64,000 nucleotides of DNA from Lachnospiraceae bacterium JLR.KK002 (lineage in GTDB: Bacteria > Bacillota > Clostridia > Lachnospirales > Lachnospiraceae): positions 3,826,001-3,890,000 of the forward strand of contig JAYMNP010000001.1 of NCBI GenBank assembly GCA_036941025.1, written 5' to 3'. Positions 1 to 7,409 of the stretch are shown one piece after another (positions within the stretch are counted from its first letter, which is position 1; each line of letters opens with the position of its first letter). The position numbers were made by a program, and so were the translations under genes. Under the pieces are notes generated by a model, which did not search any database, was not told the origin of the DNA, and was given only the letters and a program-made list of their open reading frames with translations.

Positions 1-773
1 AAATCTCCAAATTCCTTTCCATGTAAATAGTTTCCTGTTGAAGACCTCCTTTCCATAAAATTCTGGATACTTTGAGTCGTAAACATATCAAGGTAATCAA
101 GTTGTGTAATGTCAATCCAGTAAACGGCATATTCATTCTTTGTGCTCAAAGCGTTCATCAAACCAATATCTTGACCGCGATATCCAATAAAAATCAGAGG
201 ACCTGCTGTTTTTTCTGCAATATCTTTTTGGAGCGGCATTGGCAGCTGAACTAATTCATGTGGTGCAAATCGAAATTTCCCTTCCTCTAAATCCCCATGC
301 ACTTTGAGCAGATTAAAAAGAGGAGCATCACCAATTATATGATACTCTCCATCGCCCACACGTTTTTGATAGGAAAGTCCTTTAAATGTTTCTTCTAAAA
401 GCATATCAAAATTAGTTGTTATGACATTATGAATATAACCATGTTCAATTAAGGAACGTAAACATAAATGTCCTTCCGTTGGCGTTAGCTCTCCTAATTT
501 CTTTTTTAAAAGACATTTCTGCTCTTTTGGAGCCTTTCCCTGCCAAACTATATTAATAAATTTTTGATATAAATCTTCCCAGCCGATATTGTCGATATTA
601 TTAACTCCATGTTCTAAAAGGCATTGTTTCATGATTCCACATGTTGAAATATCCCGTTTTGTTGCGCTAAGTGAACATCCCGCACCTAAAATAATTGTAC
701 TGTTTCCAACGTGTTTTGCTTCTCTCAAAGCATATCCCAAGCGCAAAAAAACACTTTCTAAATTATTCTGCAT
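1..773 (-). CDS. SIR2-like domain protein (probable defence NADase), 3' truncated by window edge
   Basis: The frame is open from ATG at 773 to base 1 (257 codons) and the gene continues outside the window. An AGGAGGGG ribosome site lies six bases upstream of the start. The protein shows the signature of bacterial SIR2-like (SIR2_2 type) domains: LGAGCS at residues 29-34 (NAD-binding GAG), TTNFD at 119-123, VHGDL at 158-162 (candidate catalytic His159) and FIGYRGQD near 194-201. Such domains act as NAD-degrading effectors in phage defence (Thoeris ThsA, DSR, SIR2-HerA and similar). The C-terminal partner domain that would tell these apart is off the window. The neighbour downstream in sequence is a tyrosine recombinase in the same orientation, so this may be an accessory island. 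The SIR2 fold is confident; the defence role is inferred from the family. Confidence 0.8.
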   Translation of the reverse strand, partial: MQNNLESVFLRLGYALREAKHVGNSTIILGAGCSLSATKRDISTCGIMKQCLLEHGVNNIDNIGWEDLYQKFINIVWQGKAPKEQKCLLKKKLGELTPTEGHLCLRSLIEHGYIHNVITTNFDMLLEETFKGLSYQKRVGDGEYHIIGDAPLFNLLKVHGDLEEGKFRFAPHELVQLPMPLQKDIAEKTAGPLIFIGYRGQDIGLMNALSTKNEYAVYWIDITQLDYLDMFTTQSIQNFMERRSSTGNYLHGKEFGD

Positions 774-988
774 CTTAAGCCCCTCCTGACCAAAATCATT
801 GCAGATTATTTTGATGTCAGTAATATAGGTTAATCTAGCTATATCCTGTATCTGCGACAGTGAGTAATTTTTGTCTATTTGTCAGCAGCCAATAACTATT
901 CATTATCCCTTCAATACAAATCCATCTAAACCAACGGATAACTATCAATTATCCATCATTCATTTCTCTTTCTCCCCTGCCCAAACCA

Positions 989-1016
989 CGCCGCCCCATC
1001 CTTAGATGAAGCGGCG
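989..1016 (-). terminator. Possible hairpin downstream of the tyrosine recombinase
   Basis: CGCCGC at 989-994 pairs with GCGGCG at 1011-1016 across a 16-base loop, just past the recombinase stop on the minus strand. There is no clear T-run, so a terminator is only possible. The rest of the 774-1047 gap shows no gene. Confidence 0.3.
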
Positions 1017-1047
1017 CAAGTACAAAAACACCTGTTATATTTTCTGA

Positions 1048-1971
1048 TTAAGACACACAAAAATCCTTTCGTGGATGTTTCCTGGTCAGAATATCCCGTT
1101 GCTTGGACATTGCCACGTGGGTATAGATTTCCGTAATGTTGATGGAGCTGTGCCCCAGCATTTCCTGAATGTAGCGGATATCCACATCGGATTCCAGCAG
1201 GCAGGTGGCAAAGGTATGGCGGAACATATGGGGCGTAATATGTTGCTCAATGGAGGCCAGGGCGGCATATTTGTTGATAATTCGCCGGACAGACTGGTCT
1301 GACAGGGGCTGATGGCAGTGGTTGATGAAAAAGCAGCCGCAGGCGGTAATTTCCTGCTGGTATTCCTGCTGATATTCCTGCAGAATGCGGAGCACATCTT
1401 CATTGCCAATCTGGATTCTGCGTTCCTTTGAGCCTTTTCCGTAGATAAGGATGGTTTTATCATCCAAATCCACGTCCGATACTTTCAGGGCGCAAAGCTC
1501 GGAAATCCGCATACCGGTGGCAAAAAGGAGTTCTATGACTGCAATATCCCGCAGAACATTGTGTTGCTGGTAAGGCGTTCTGGCAGCAGCGCGCTGCCGG
1601 TACATGGTGGACAGAAGGAGTTCCATGGTATGGAGGGGGATAGTTTTGGGCAGGATAACAGGCTCACGGAATTTTACCTGAATTTTATTGAAAGGGTTGA
1701 GGGAGATAAGGTCTTTATATTCCAGATAGTGGAAGAAAGCCTTTAAAGAAGCAATTTTCCGTTTGACGGTTTTGGACTTATAGATGGTATGGAGCGGAGC
1801 GATATAGGATTCCAGCAGTTCCGGGCTGATATCCGTAAGCCGGGCAGGGGAGATAGCAGAGGAAAACTGATTCAAATCAATGCGGTATGCTTTGAGGGTT
1901 TTGGAATCCAGACGCTTCTGGGACTGGCAGAATTCCAGATAAGTTTTGATTGTTGTCTGTAAATGGCTCAT
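1048..1971 (-). CDS. Tyrosine recombinase of the XerC/XerD type
   Basis: 307 residues, the usual length for XerC/D-like integrases. The N-terminal core-binding (SAM-like) domain covers about residues 1-100. The catalytic domain carries the complete set: Arg in ATGMRISELC, Lys in GKGSKERR, the HxxR box in HMFRHTFAT, His in LGHSSI and the nucleophile Tyr in IYTHV. It should cut and rejoin DNA through a 3'-phosphotyrosine. It could be a chromosomal orphan recombinase or the integrase of a small island that includes the SIR2-like gene. It is unlikely to serve the ICE that begins about 20 kb away, since such ICEs normally carry their recombinase at the far end. A 34-bp direct repeat lies 160-230 bases upstream of its start and could be part of its recombination site. 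Confidence 0.85.
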   Translation of the reverse strand: MSHLQTTIKTYLEFCQSQKRLDSKTLKAYRIDLNQFSSAISPARLTDISPELLESYIAPLHTIYKSKTVKRKIASLKAFFHYLEYKDLISLNPFNKIQVKFREPVILPKTIPLHTMELLLSTMYRQRAAARTPYQQHNVLRDIAVIELLFATGMRISELCALKVSDVDLDDKTILIYGKGSKERRIQIGNEDVLRILQEYQQEYQQEITACGCFFINHCHQPLSDQSVRRIINKYAALASIEQHITPHMFRHTFATCLLESDVDIRYIQEMLGHSSINITEIYTHVAMSKQRDILTRKHPRKDFCVS

Positions 1972-2133
1972 GACAATTTCTCCTTTGTATGTGTGATATG
2001 AAAAGTGTTTTGAATATTGGAACTCAGAGAATTATAAAATTCTGATAATGATTAAATTTTCCAATTATCTGAATATGTTACCTGAAAGAACGGAATCTGG
2101 CAAGAAGGGGAAGCAGGGCAGGGACAGGAAGTC

Positions 2134-2201
2134 GGAAAAATGAGTGAGAAAGGCAGGACAGAAAGCAGGAAAAATGGGCGAGAAAGGCGGGACAGAAAAA
2201 G
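2134..2201. repeat. 34-bp imperfect tandem repeat, two copies
   Basis: Two adjacent copies beginning GGAAAAATG at 2134 and 2168 differ at only a few bases (period 34). They lie in the 356-base gap between the recombinase and PHP genes. No gene is convincing there. The repeat could be recombinase arm sites or simple tandem duplication. Confidence 0.6.
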
Positions 2202-2204
2202 ACA

Positions 2205-2299
2205 GGGCTGTCGCAAAACAGACGCTATATACAGGATATGGGATTCAGACCAGATAGTCTTATCATATATTGTATATAGGCTGCATATTGCAACAGCCC
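2205..2299 (-). terminator. Long hairpin terminator of the PHP/aldolase transcript
   Basis: GGGCTGTCGCAA at 2205-2216 pairs with TTGCAACAGCCC at 2288-2299. Inside it CTATATACA and TGTATATAG also pair, extending the stem. On the minus strand the hairpin follows the stop of the PHP gene and is followed by TGTCTTTTTC, fitting a Rho-independent terminator. Confidence 0.55.
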
Positions 2300-2327
2300 C
2301 GTCAGGGGATGTGCAGGAATCAGGCAG

Positions 2328-3266
2328 CTACTCTACCAGACGTCTCAGGGCGTCATATTTCATGAAATCCTCCATGGTAATGCCGCAGTCGCCGATTTCC
2401 CGCGGATTCTTTACGCCCTTTTTCCCGTCGGCATGGTAATCGGATCCGCCGGAAATGATAAGGCCCTGACCGGTATAGAGCTGTTCTACTTCGGCTTTGA
2501 TTTCTGCTGCGGTCATGGTGCCGCTGTAGCTGGTCTTATCGTAGGTGTAGGAGGCTTCGATTCCGTCCAGTCCTGCGTCTGTGAGAATCCGGATAAATTC
2601 TTTTCGGGTAAGCTCCTTTCCCTGATAAGTGACTGGCTCGGAAATCAGATAGGGGTGGGCCAGAATAACGATACCACCCATGCTGTGGACTGCCTGGATA
2701 ACAGAAACGGAATCCGGCTTCTCACGTTTGATAACGATTTCCCTGGAGTTTTTTACAAAAAGTTTTGCGTCCTGCCAGTTTTCAAAATACCCTTTTCGCA
2801 CCATCAGCTCGAAAATCATTTTTTTCTGCACCAGATGATCCGGAATGGAATGTCCGTTGTTGTTCAGGACTTCCTGCCAGCTCATGGGCATTCCCTTTTC
2901 ACTGAGGGCCCGAATCAGTTTCCGGTAGCTGTCCACCTTGCTTTTTACAGTGAAAGTGTCCAAATCGGAAAAATAAGGATTCTCCCAGTCGCAGTTAAAG
3001 CAGACCAGATGAACGTCGTCGATGTAAGTTTCACAGGAGATTTCGATACCTTTGATAAGCTGAATGCCCTGTTCCCTGGCGTAGGAAAGGATATCCTTTT
3101 CGCCCTGTTCCGTATCCACCACAGCCGGGGGAATCACATCATGGTCTGTGATGGCAACAATCTTAACGCCTCGTTCGGCAGCATGGCGGATGAATTCTGC
3201 CGGGCTGTCATTTCCGTCGGAACGGTTGGTATGTCCATGTAAATCACACTCAAAGTTTGCTTTCAT
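2328..3266 (-). CDS. PHP-domain phosphoesterase
   Basis: 312 residues. The N-terminus shows the metal-binding motifs of the PHP (polymerase and histidinol phosphatase) superfamily: DLHGHTNRSDG at about 8-18, AITDHD at about 38-43, KGIEIS near residue 72, a later LAHP motif, and SGGSDYH near residue 275. PHP proteins hydrolyse phosphate esters, for example nucleotide 3',5'-bisphosphates (TrpH/RnaAM type) or cyclic sugar phosphates. The gene lies 14 bases after the class II aldolase in the same direction and is the last gene of the transcript. In this context a sugar-phosphate substrate is plausible but not shown. Fold confidence is high; substrate unknown. Confidence 0.85.
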   Translation of the reverse strand: MKANFECDLHGHTNRSDGNDSPAEFIRHAAERGVKIVAITDHDVIPPAVVDTEQGEKDILSYAREQGIQLIKGIEISCETYIDDVHLVCFNCDWENPYFSDLDTFTVKSKVDSYRKLIRALSEKGMPMSWQEVLNNNGHSIPDHLVQKKMIFELMVRKGYFENWQDAKLFVKNSREIVIKREKPDSVSVIQAVHSMGGIVILAHPYLISEPVTYQGKELTRKEFIRILTDAGLDGIEASYTYDKTSYSGTMTAAEIKAEVEQLYTGQGLIISGGSDYHADGKKGVKNPREIGDCGITMEDFMKYDALRRLVE

Positions 3267-3280
3267 AATTATTCCCTCAT

Positions 3281-4126
3281 CTAAAATTCTTTGCTGAGAC
3301 CTGAGAACACCTTCAGGTGTTTCTGCACTTCCAGAACTACCGCCTGTTTTACTTCCGTGTCGAAAGGAATGGGAGCGTATTTTTCTTCTGAGAGAACCAG
3401 TTCCCGGATTTTGTCCAGATACGCATTTTTGACTACGGTGGAAATGTTGACTTTCCGGCCGCCTGCGGCAATCAGCCGGATAAAGGTATCTGCGGACAGT
3501 CCGGAGCCTCCGTGGATGACCACCGGAGTGGTTTCCCGGCCCAGACGTTCCACCAGGTCAAAATTGATTTTGGGCACTCCATGGTAAATGCCGTGGGCGG
3601 TTCCGATGGCGGGAGCGATGGCGTCAATGTGGGAACGCTGAATAAATTCCATGGTTTCTTCATAATCTGCGCCCACAGCCGTATCACTGACGATATCTTC
3701 TTCCACACCGGAAATGATACCGATTTCTCCTTCGATGGCCACGTTGCGTTTATGGGCGTATTCGGCCAGTTCTCTGGTGTTACTGATATTTTCTTCAAAA
3801 GGCAGATGGGAAAAATCCATCATAATGGCGTCCCATCCGGTGTCTGCGCAGAGCTTTCCCAGTTCTTTGTTCCGGCAGTGGTCCAGATGAAGCGCAACCT
3901 CTATGCCGAGACCCTGCCGCAGGGAATCCACCATATCGTATAACCGTTTCGCGCCGAAATGTTCCACGGTTCCGGCAGAAGTCTGGATAATCAGGTTGAC
4001 GTTAAGCTGGCTGGCAGCTTCTGCGGCGGCGTCTGCGGTCAGGTAATTGAAGATATTCACTGCTCCCACAGCGATATTTTTCTTTCTGGCATCCTCTAAT
4101 ACGCGGATAAATCTGTTGTCTGACAT
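3281..4126 (-). CDS. Class II (zinc) ketose-bisphosphate aldolase family, KbaY/GatY/FbaA-like
   Basis: 281 residues, the normal size for this family. Visible motifs are LHLDHC (catalytic Asp and zinc His), EGEIG, the zinc ligand His in GTAHG, and VIHGGSG for phosphate binding. The enzyme would cleave a ketose bisphosphate to glycerone phosphate and an aldehyde phosphate. Fructose- or tagatose-bisphosphate are the usual substrates, but the locus may use another. An AAAGGAGG site precedes the start, and a TGTATATACA-type palindrome at 4151-4167 lies directly upstream, so control by the adjacent GntR regulator is likely. It is co-transcribed with the PHP gene. Confidence 0.88.
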   Translation of the reverse strand: MSDNRFIRVLEDARKKNIAVGAVNIFNYLTADAAAEAASQLNVNLIIQTSAGTVEHFGAKRLYDMVDSLRQGLGIEVALHLDHCRNKELGKLCADTGWDAIMMDFSHLPFEENISNTRELAEYAHKRNVAIEGEIGIISGVEEDIVSDTAVGADYEETMEFIQRSHIDAIAPAIGTAHGIYHGVPKINFDLVERLGRETTPVVIHGGSGLSADTFIRLIAAGGRKVNISTVVKNAYLDKIRELVLSEEKYAPIPFDTEVKQAVVLEVQKHLKVFSGLSKEF

Positions 4127-4150
4127 ATGTTATTCCTCCTTTTACAATAT

Positions 4151-4167
4151 CATGCATGTATATACAG
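4151..4167. promoter_or_regulatory. Candidate GntR operator upstream of the class II aldolase
   Basis: The bases read CATGCATGTATATACAG. This shares the TGTATATACA core with sites at 7191-7216 and 12554-12571, and is close to ATACATGTAT at 5066. Its recurrence only upstream of genes of this locus supports a shared operator. Confidence 0.55.
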
Positions 4168-4265
4168 GAAAAGGTACAATAAAACTCTTCCTGGAAAATC
4201 TGATTGAAAGGGAACTGCCAGGAGCAGTTCGGCTGAACAGTGTATGAAAATCTGCGCATATGCAG

Positions 4266-4985
4266 TTATTCATACTGAAGACGGATTTTGATTTTATCTC
4301 CCCGGAAAACTACTTTTGTATATTCGTAAGGCTCGTCTGTCTCGGAATAAAGAATATCCTTCAGCAGCAGAAGAGGATAGCCTTTTTCCACGTCAAGAAG
4401 GGCTGCTTCCCCTTCGGAAGCCTGTACGGATTCCAGTGTCTCCAGAGCTTTTTTCCGTTTGATACCGTAGTTCTGATTGAGGAGAATGCATAACTGCTCC
4501 TTTTCCAGAGCTTCCGGCGTCAGTGTTTCACTGTAGGAAGAGTTTACATAGGAAATATGTATACTGATAGGGCCTCCCTTAATACAGCGTACCCGCTTGA
4601 TTTTAAATACGGGGGTGTCTTTGGGAAGTCTTAAATGTTTTGCGACTGTGGCGCTGCATGGCTCTATGCCGCATTCAATGATTTTTGTGGCCACTTCATA
4701 GCCCATTTTCTCCAGCTGTTCCCGGATGCCGATGTAGGATGGGCTGAATGTTTCTATTTTTTCAGCTACAAAAGTGCCGATACCCTGTACCCGGTAAAGA
4801 CGGCCTTCTTTTACCAGGTCTGTCAGAACAGAACGGACAGTCATGCGGCTCAGGCCATAGGTGGCGCTGAGTTCATTTTCTGACGGAATTTTCTTATTCG
4901 CTTCCCATTTGCCGGAATCAATGGCATCGATCAGGATATCCATAAGTTGTTGATATAACGGTTTGGGGTTGTTTCTGTCTAACAT
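4266..4985 (-). CDS. GntR-family transcriptional regulator (HutC/UTRA subfamily)
   Basis: 239 residues. The N-terminal winged helix has the GntR signature: PLYQQLMDILIDAI, KIPSENELSATYGLSRMTVR at about 33-52, and GRLYRVQGIGTFVA. The C-terminal UTRA-like ligand domain (about residues 85-239) ends in TKVVFRGDKIKIRLQY, typical of sugar-phosphate-responsive members. It sits inside the sugar-phosphate locus between the isomerase and the aldolase and is probably its repressor. A palindrome at 5066-5075 lies in its own promoter region, suggesting autoregulation. Confidence 0.9.
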   Translation of the reverse strand: MLDRNNPKPLYQQLMDILIDAIDSGKWEANKKIPSENELSATYGLSRMTVRSVLTDLVKEGRLYRVQGIGTFVAEKIETFSPSYIGIREQLEKMGYEVATKIIECGIEPCSATVAKHLRLPKDTPVFKIKRVRCIKGGPISIHISYVNSSYSETLTPEALEKEQLCILLNQNYGIKRKKALETLESVQASEGEAALLDVEKGYPLLLLKDILYSETDEPYEYTKVVFRGDKIKIRLQYE

Positions 4986-5065
4986 TTATGTCCTCCTCCT
5001 CATCTATTGAAAACAGATGATTTGGCTGTCCGCTGTACGGAAGAATCACACTTCATCCTCTTTCA

Positions 5066-5075
5066 ATACATGTAT
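5066..5075. promoter_or_regulatory. Candidate GntR operator upstream of gntR
   Basis: ATACATGTAT is a perfect 10-bp palindrome, 80-90 bases upstream of the regulator start. It matches the palindrome at 7197-7206. The remaining 4986-5200 sequence shows no gene. Confidence 0.45.
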
Positions 5076-5200
5076 AAATGACCATTTTCTCAGCTTTTTT
5101 CGGGCCGGATTGGATGGTCATCCACCATATGGATGTTAAAAATTTCCACATTAATATTATAGGATATTAGAGATTTACTGTCAAGGTTGCGAAATCTGCG

Positions 5201-5220
5201 AAAAGGCTCCGGAGCCTTTT
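5201..5220 (-). terminator. Terminator hairpin after the RpiB-like gene
   Basis: Bases 5201-5220 form a perfect palindrome of AAAAGGCTCC and GGAGCCTTTT. A second GGAGCCTTT at 5236-5244 allows a larger hairpin on the minus strand ending in CCTTTT. This is consistent with termination after the isomerase gene. Confidence 0.55.
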
Positions 5221-5269
5221 CCATTCAGGTACCCGGAGCCTTTGCTGTCTTCGCTTCATATATTCCTGT

Positions 5270-5704
5270 TTACTCATTTTCAAAGTCTGTAATTCTCTGA
5301 ACCTTGGGCCCGGATCTTCCGTTTGGGTCAAAGGTCTGGGCGAGATATTCTTTTACCATGACTTTGGCCAGTTCGATGCCCACAACCTGGGCACCCATGG
5401 TAATGATGTTCGCATGATTGGACAGCTCGGCTCTCTGGGCCTGGTATACGTCGTGGATACATGCTGCGTAAGCGCCTTTTACTTTATTTGCGGCGATGGA
5501 TACGCCGATTCCGGTTCCGCACAGGAGAATGCCCCGGTCAAACTCTTTAGCAGCAACTGCCTGGGCTACGCGGAATGCGGTGTTTGCGTAAATGGGATCG
5601 TCGCTGCCGAAATCTGCTGTTTCGTATCCCAGGCTTTCCGTATATGCCATAAGCTGTTCTTTGAACTCCTGTGCGTTTGGATCACATCCAAATACAATTT
5701 TCAT
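5270..5704 (-). CDS. RpiB/LacA/LacB-family sugar-phosphate isomerase
   Basis: 144 residues, the family's usual length. It shows the RpiB pattern: FGCDPNA at the start, LLCGTGIGVSIAANK at about 61-75 (catalytic Cys and phosphate-loop region), and NHANIITMGAQVVG near 97-110. Relatives interconvert ribose/ribulose-5-P, allose-6-P, galactose-6-P or tetrulose phosphates. With kinase, transaldolase and transketolase nearby, it probably feeds a ketose phosphate into the pentose phosphate pathway. It follows the transaldolase by about 95 bases in the same direction. Confidence 0.9.
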   Translation of the reverse strand: MKIVFGCDPNAQEFKEQLMAYTESLGYETADFGSDDPIYANTAFRVAQAVAAKEFDRGILLCGTGIGVSIAANKVKGAYAACIHDVYQAQRAELSNHANIITMGAQVVGIELAKVMVKEYLAQTFDPNGRSGPKVQRITDFENE

Positions 5705-5798
5705 GTTGCTTCCTCCATGACTGATGTTTTTACACAGGGTAAAAACGGGTGTATGTTCTCTTACAGGAAATGTCCTGTTACGTTAAAGCGTGAAGTAT

Positions 5799-7097
5799 TT
5801 AACTCTGTCCCTTTGCCGCATTCATAAACCGTCTCTGGTAGCTGATAACCTGATTGGTGGACGTGAACCTTGCAAGATACTGGGGCTCGGCGGTGATGAC
5901 TACTTTATGATTCATATCCTGGAATTCCGGTTCAGCCAGAAGTTTGTCAATATCCGGATAGTTGTAAGGGCCTTCCATGGAGCATACGATAAGCCGTGTG
6001 TCTTTCATATTGCAGTTTTTCAGTACCCGCAGATTATGCCGCATACCGTCCAGTCCGTCGCTGCCCTGAGCGTCCTCAAAATGGCGGTATGTAATCAGGT
6101 CCCGGCCGAAGCGGAGCACTTCTTCCAGGGAAATGCCTTTGTCGGCTTCTGTGTAATAGTCACAGGAAATAAAGTAATCCCGAAGCTGTTCCAGAACAGC
6201 GGAATCGCCGGAAGCATCATACATATGAAGATAATTCTGAATGGTCTGGGACTGTACCAGACGGTGGCGCAAAAAGGTGTTGATGAAATAGGGTCTTGCC
6301 TGCAGTGCCATAAGGGTCTGGAAGGGCTCAAACATCAGGGTAAAATTCACCCGGTATCCGTGCTCATGCAGTTTCAGTGCCAGGTTGTGGCCTCTCAGTG
6401 CGTGTTCTGTCTCAATCTGGTCGAAGCGTTTATCCAGTTTTTTATTACCGTTCAGAAGCTGTCCCACGTTCTGGGGTGTGACTGCGCCGGTGTGGGGCAC
6501 TTTGATTACCACCCGGTATTTGGAGAACATTTCTTTAAATTTTTCCGCTTCTTCCAGAATCTTGTTGAAGTCTTCCTCAAAGGGGTTGTTCAGCTCCACG
6601 CTGATGTCGCACCCCGGCCCCAGGATTTTTCCGATTTCTTCCATAACCTCATCACGGTTTTTGTAGATATTTCCCACGTTGGCTTTGGGATTGTTGATAA
6701 ACAGATCGTAGATAATACCGGGGTTGCAGGTAAGATTGGAAATCAGGGGGCTGATGGGGGCTACCTCGTAGGGATTGGCGCTGTCTGCGGAAAAAAGTAC
6801 TCTGGTGGGACGTAAGATTCCGTTTTTATCATAAGAAATATCTCTGACCAGATCCGCCCGGATTACACCGTCACTGTCCAGCACCAGTTCCCGTTTAAAT
6901 CCGGCAGGAGTTTCTCCTTCCGGTACGTGGAATGTTTCGATAACGTCTCTGAACTGGTCGGTAACGCCGATGCAGCGGCCAATATGTTTCAAATCCTGAT
7001 ATTCTTCCAGGTCAATGGGCATGTCCAGAACCCGTTCCACCAGGGATTCTTCTCCCTGGATGGTTTCCAGTCCCAGTGATTTTAAATTGATGTTCAT
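5799..7097 (-). CDS. Transaldolase-family protein (long form)
   Basis: 432 residues from ATG at 7097, chosen because AGGAGG sits nine bases upstream; the frame is open further upstream but lacks a ribosome site there. The sequence looks like the large transaldolase-like family: LTCNPGIIYDLFINNPKANVG in the middle, a candidate Schiff-base Lys in RVVIKVPHTG, and a later NFTLMFEPFQTLMAL. It is longer than classical transaldolase (about 315) and FSA/TalC (about 220). It probably moves dihydroxyacetone units between sugar phosphates. A 17-bp tandem repeat and a candidate GntR operator lie in the leader. Confidence 0.7.
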   Translation of the reverse strand: MNINLKSLGLETIQGEESLVERVLDMPIDLEEYQDLKHIGRCIGVTDQFRDVIETFHVPEGETPAGFKRELVLDSDGVIRADLVRDISYDKNGILRPTRVLFSADSANPYEVAPISPLISNLTCNPGIIYDLFINNPKANVGNIYKNRDEVMEEIGKILGPGCDISVELNNPFEEDFNKILEEAEKFKEMFSKYRVVIKVPHTGAVTPQNVGQLLNGNKKLDKRFDQIETEHALRGHNLALKLHEHGYRVNFTLMFEPFQTLMALQARPYFINTFLRHRLVQSQTIQNYLHMYDASGDSAVLEQLRDYFISCDYYTEADKGISLEEVLRFGRDLITYRHFEDAQGSDGLDGMRHNLRVLKNCNMKDTRLIVCSMEGPYNYPDIDKLLAEPEFQDMNHKVVITAEPQYLARFTSTNQVISYQRRFMNAAKGQS

Positions 7098-7113
7098 TTT
7101 CTCGTAACCTCCT

Positions 7114-7150
7114 GTCAGTAAATGCTTTCTGTCAGTAAATGCTTTCTGTC
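7114..7150. repeat. 17-bp tandem repeat in the transaldolase leader
   Basis: GTCAGTAAATGCTTTCT occurs at 7114-7130 and again at 7131-7147, followed by GTC. The repeats are adjacent to the ribosome site of the transaldolase gene. They may be a replication slip or affect the mRNA leader. Confidence 0.6.
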
Positions 7151-7190
7151 CGGAAGATGGTTTGTCCGAAAAACGTGTCTGCCGGAAGAA

Positions 7191-7216
7191 GGTGATATAC
7201 ATGTATATACAATATA
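7191..7216. promoter_or_regulatory. Candidate GntR operator upstream of the transaldolase
   Basis: Contains ATACATGTAT (7197-7206) overlapping GTATATAC (7203-7210). On the minus strand it reads TTGTATATACATGTATAT. This combines both palindromes seen at the other locus promoters. Confidence 0.55.
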
Positions 7217-7357
7217 AGATATAATTTAAAAAGAAAGAGTAAAGAAATGTAACAGTGAGGGCTCTCCTGTTACGGAAACTTCCGTACATCCGGGCAGGAG
7301 AGAGGCAGGCAGGTAAAAACGCTCCTGTCCGGAAACGGAATTCCTTTCATTCCGGTC

Positions 7358-7397
7358 TGCAGGCTGGTAAGCCAGAGGGAGGGCTTACCGGCCTGCA
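7358..7397 (-). terminator. Strong hairpin after the FGGY kinase
   Basis: TGCAGGCTGGTAAGCC (7358-7373) pairs with GGCTTACCGGCCTGCA (7382-7397) with one mismatch, about 12 bases past the kinase stop. The T-run is weak, so it may be an mRNA 3' end stabiliser or a terminator. Confidence 0.55.
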
Positions 7398-7409
7398 AAT
7401 CTGATATGA

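Noticed and set aside
1048..1971. Tyrosine recombinase as the integrase of the ICE
   Set aside because: It lies about 20 kb outside the ICE boundary with housekeeping genes between. The rlmD insertion site is typical of serine recombinases carried at the other end.
2140..2439. Small plus-strand gene between recombinase and PHP genes
   Set aside because: It consists of the 34-bp repeats and the terminator hairpin and has no plausible initiation site or family.
2433..3242. Long plus-strand open frame opposite the PHP gene
   Set aside because: It is antisense to a gene with clear PHP motifs, has no ribosome site and gives a protein of no recognisable type.
5790..6815. 341-codon plus-strand frame opposite the transaldolase
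   Set aside because: Antisense shadow of a well-supported gene; composition rich in His, Phe and Cys as expected from a reverse reading.
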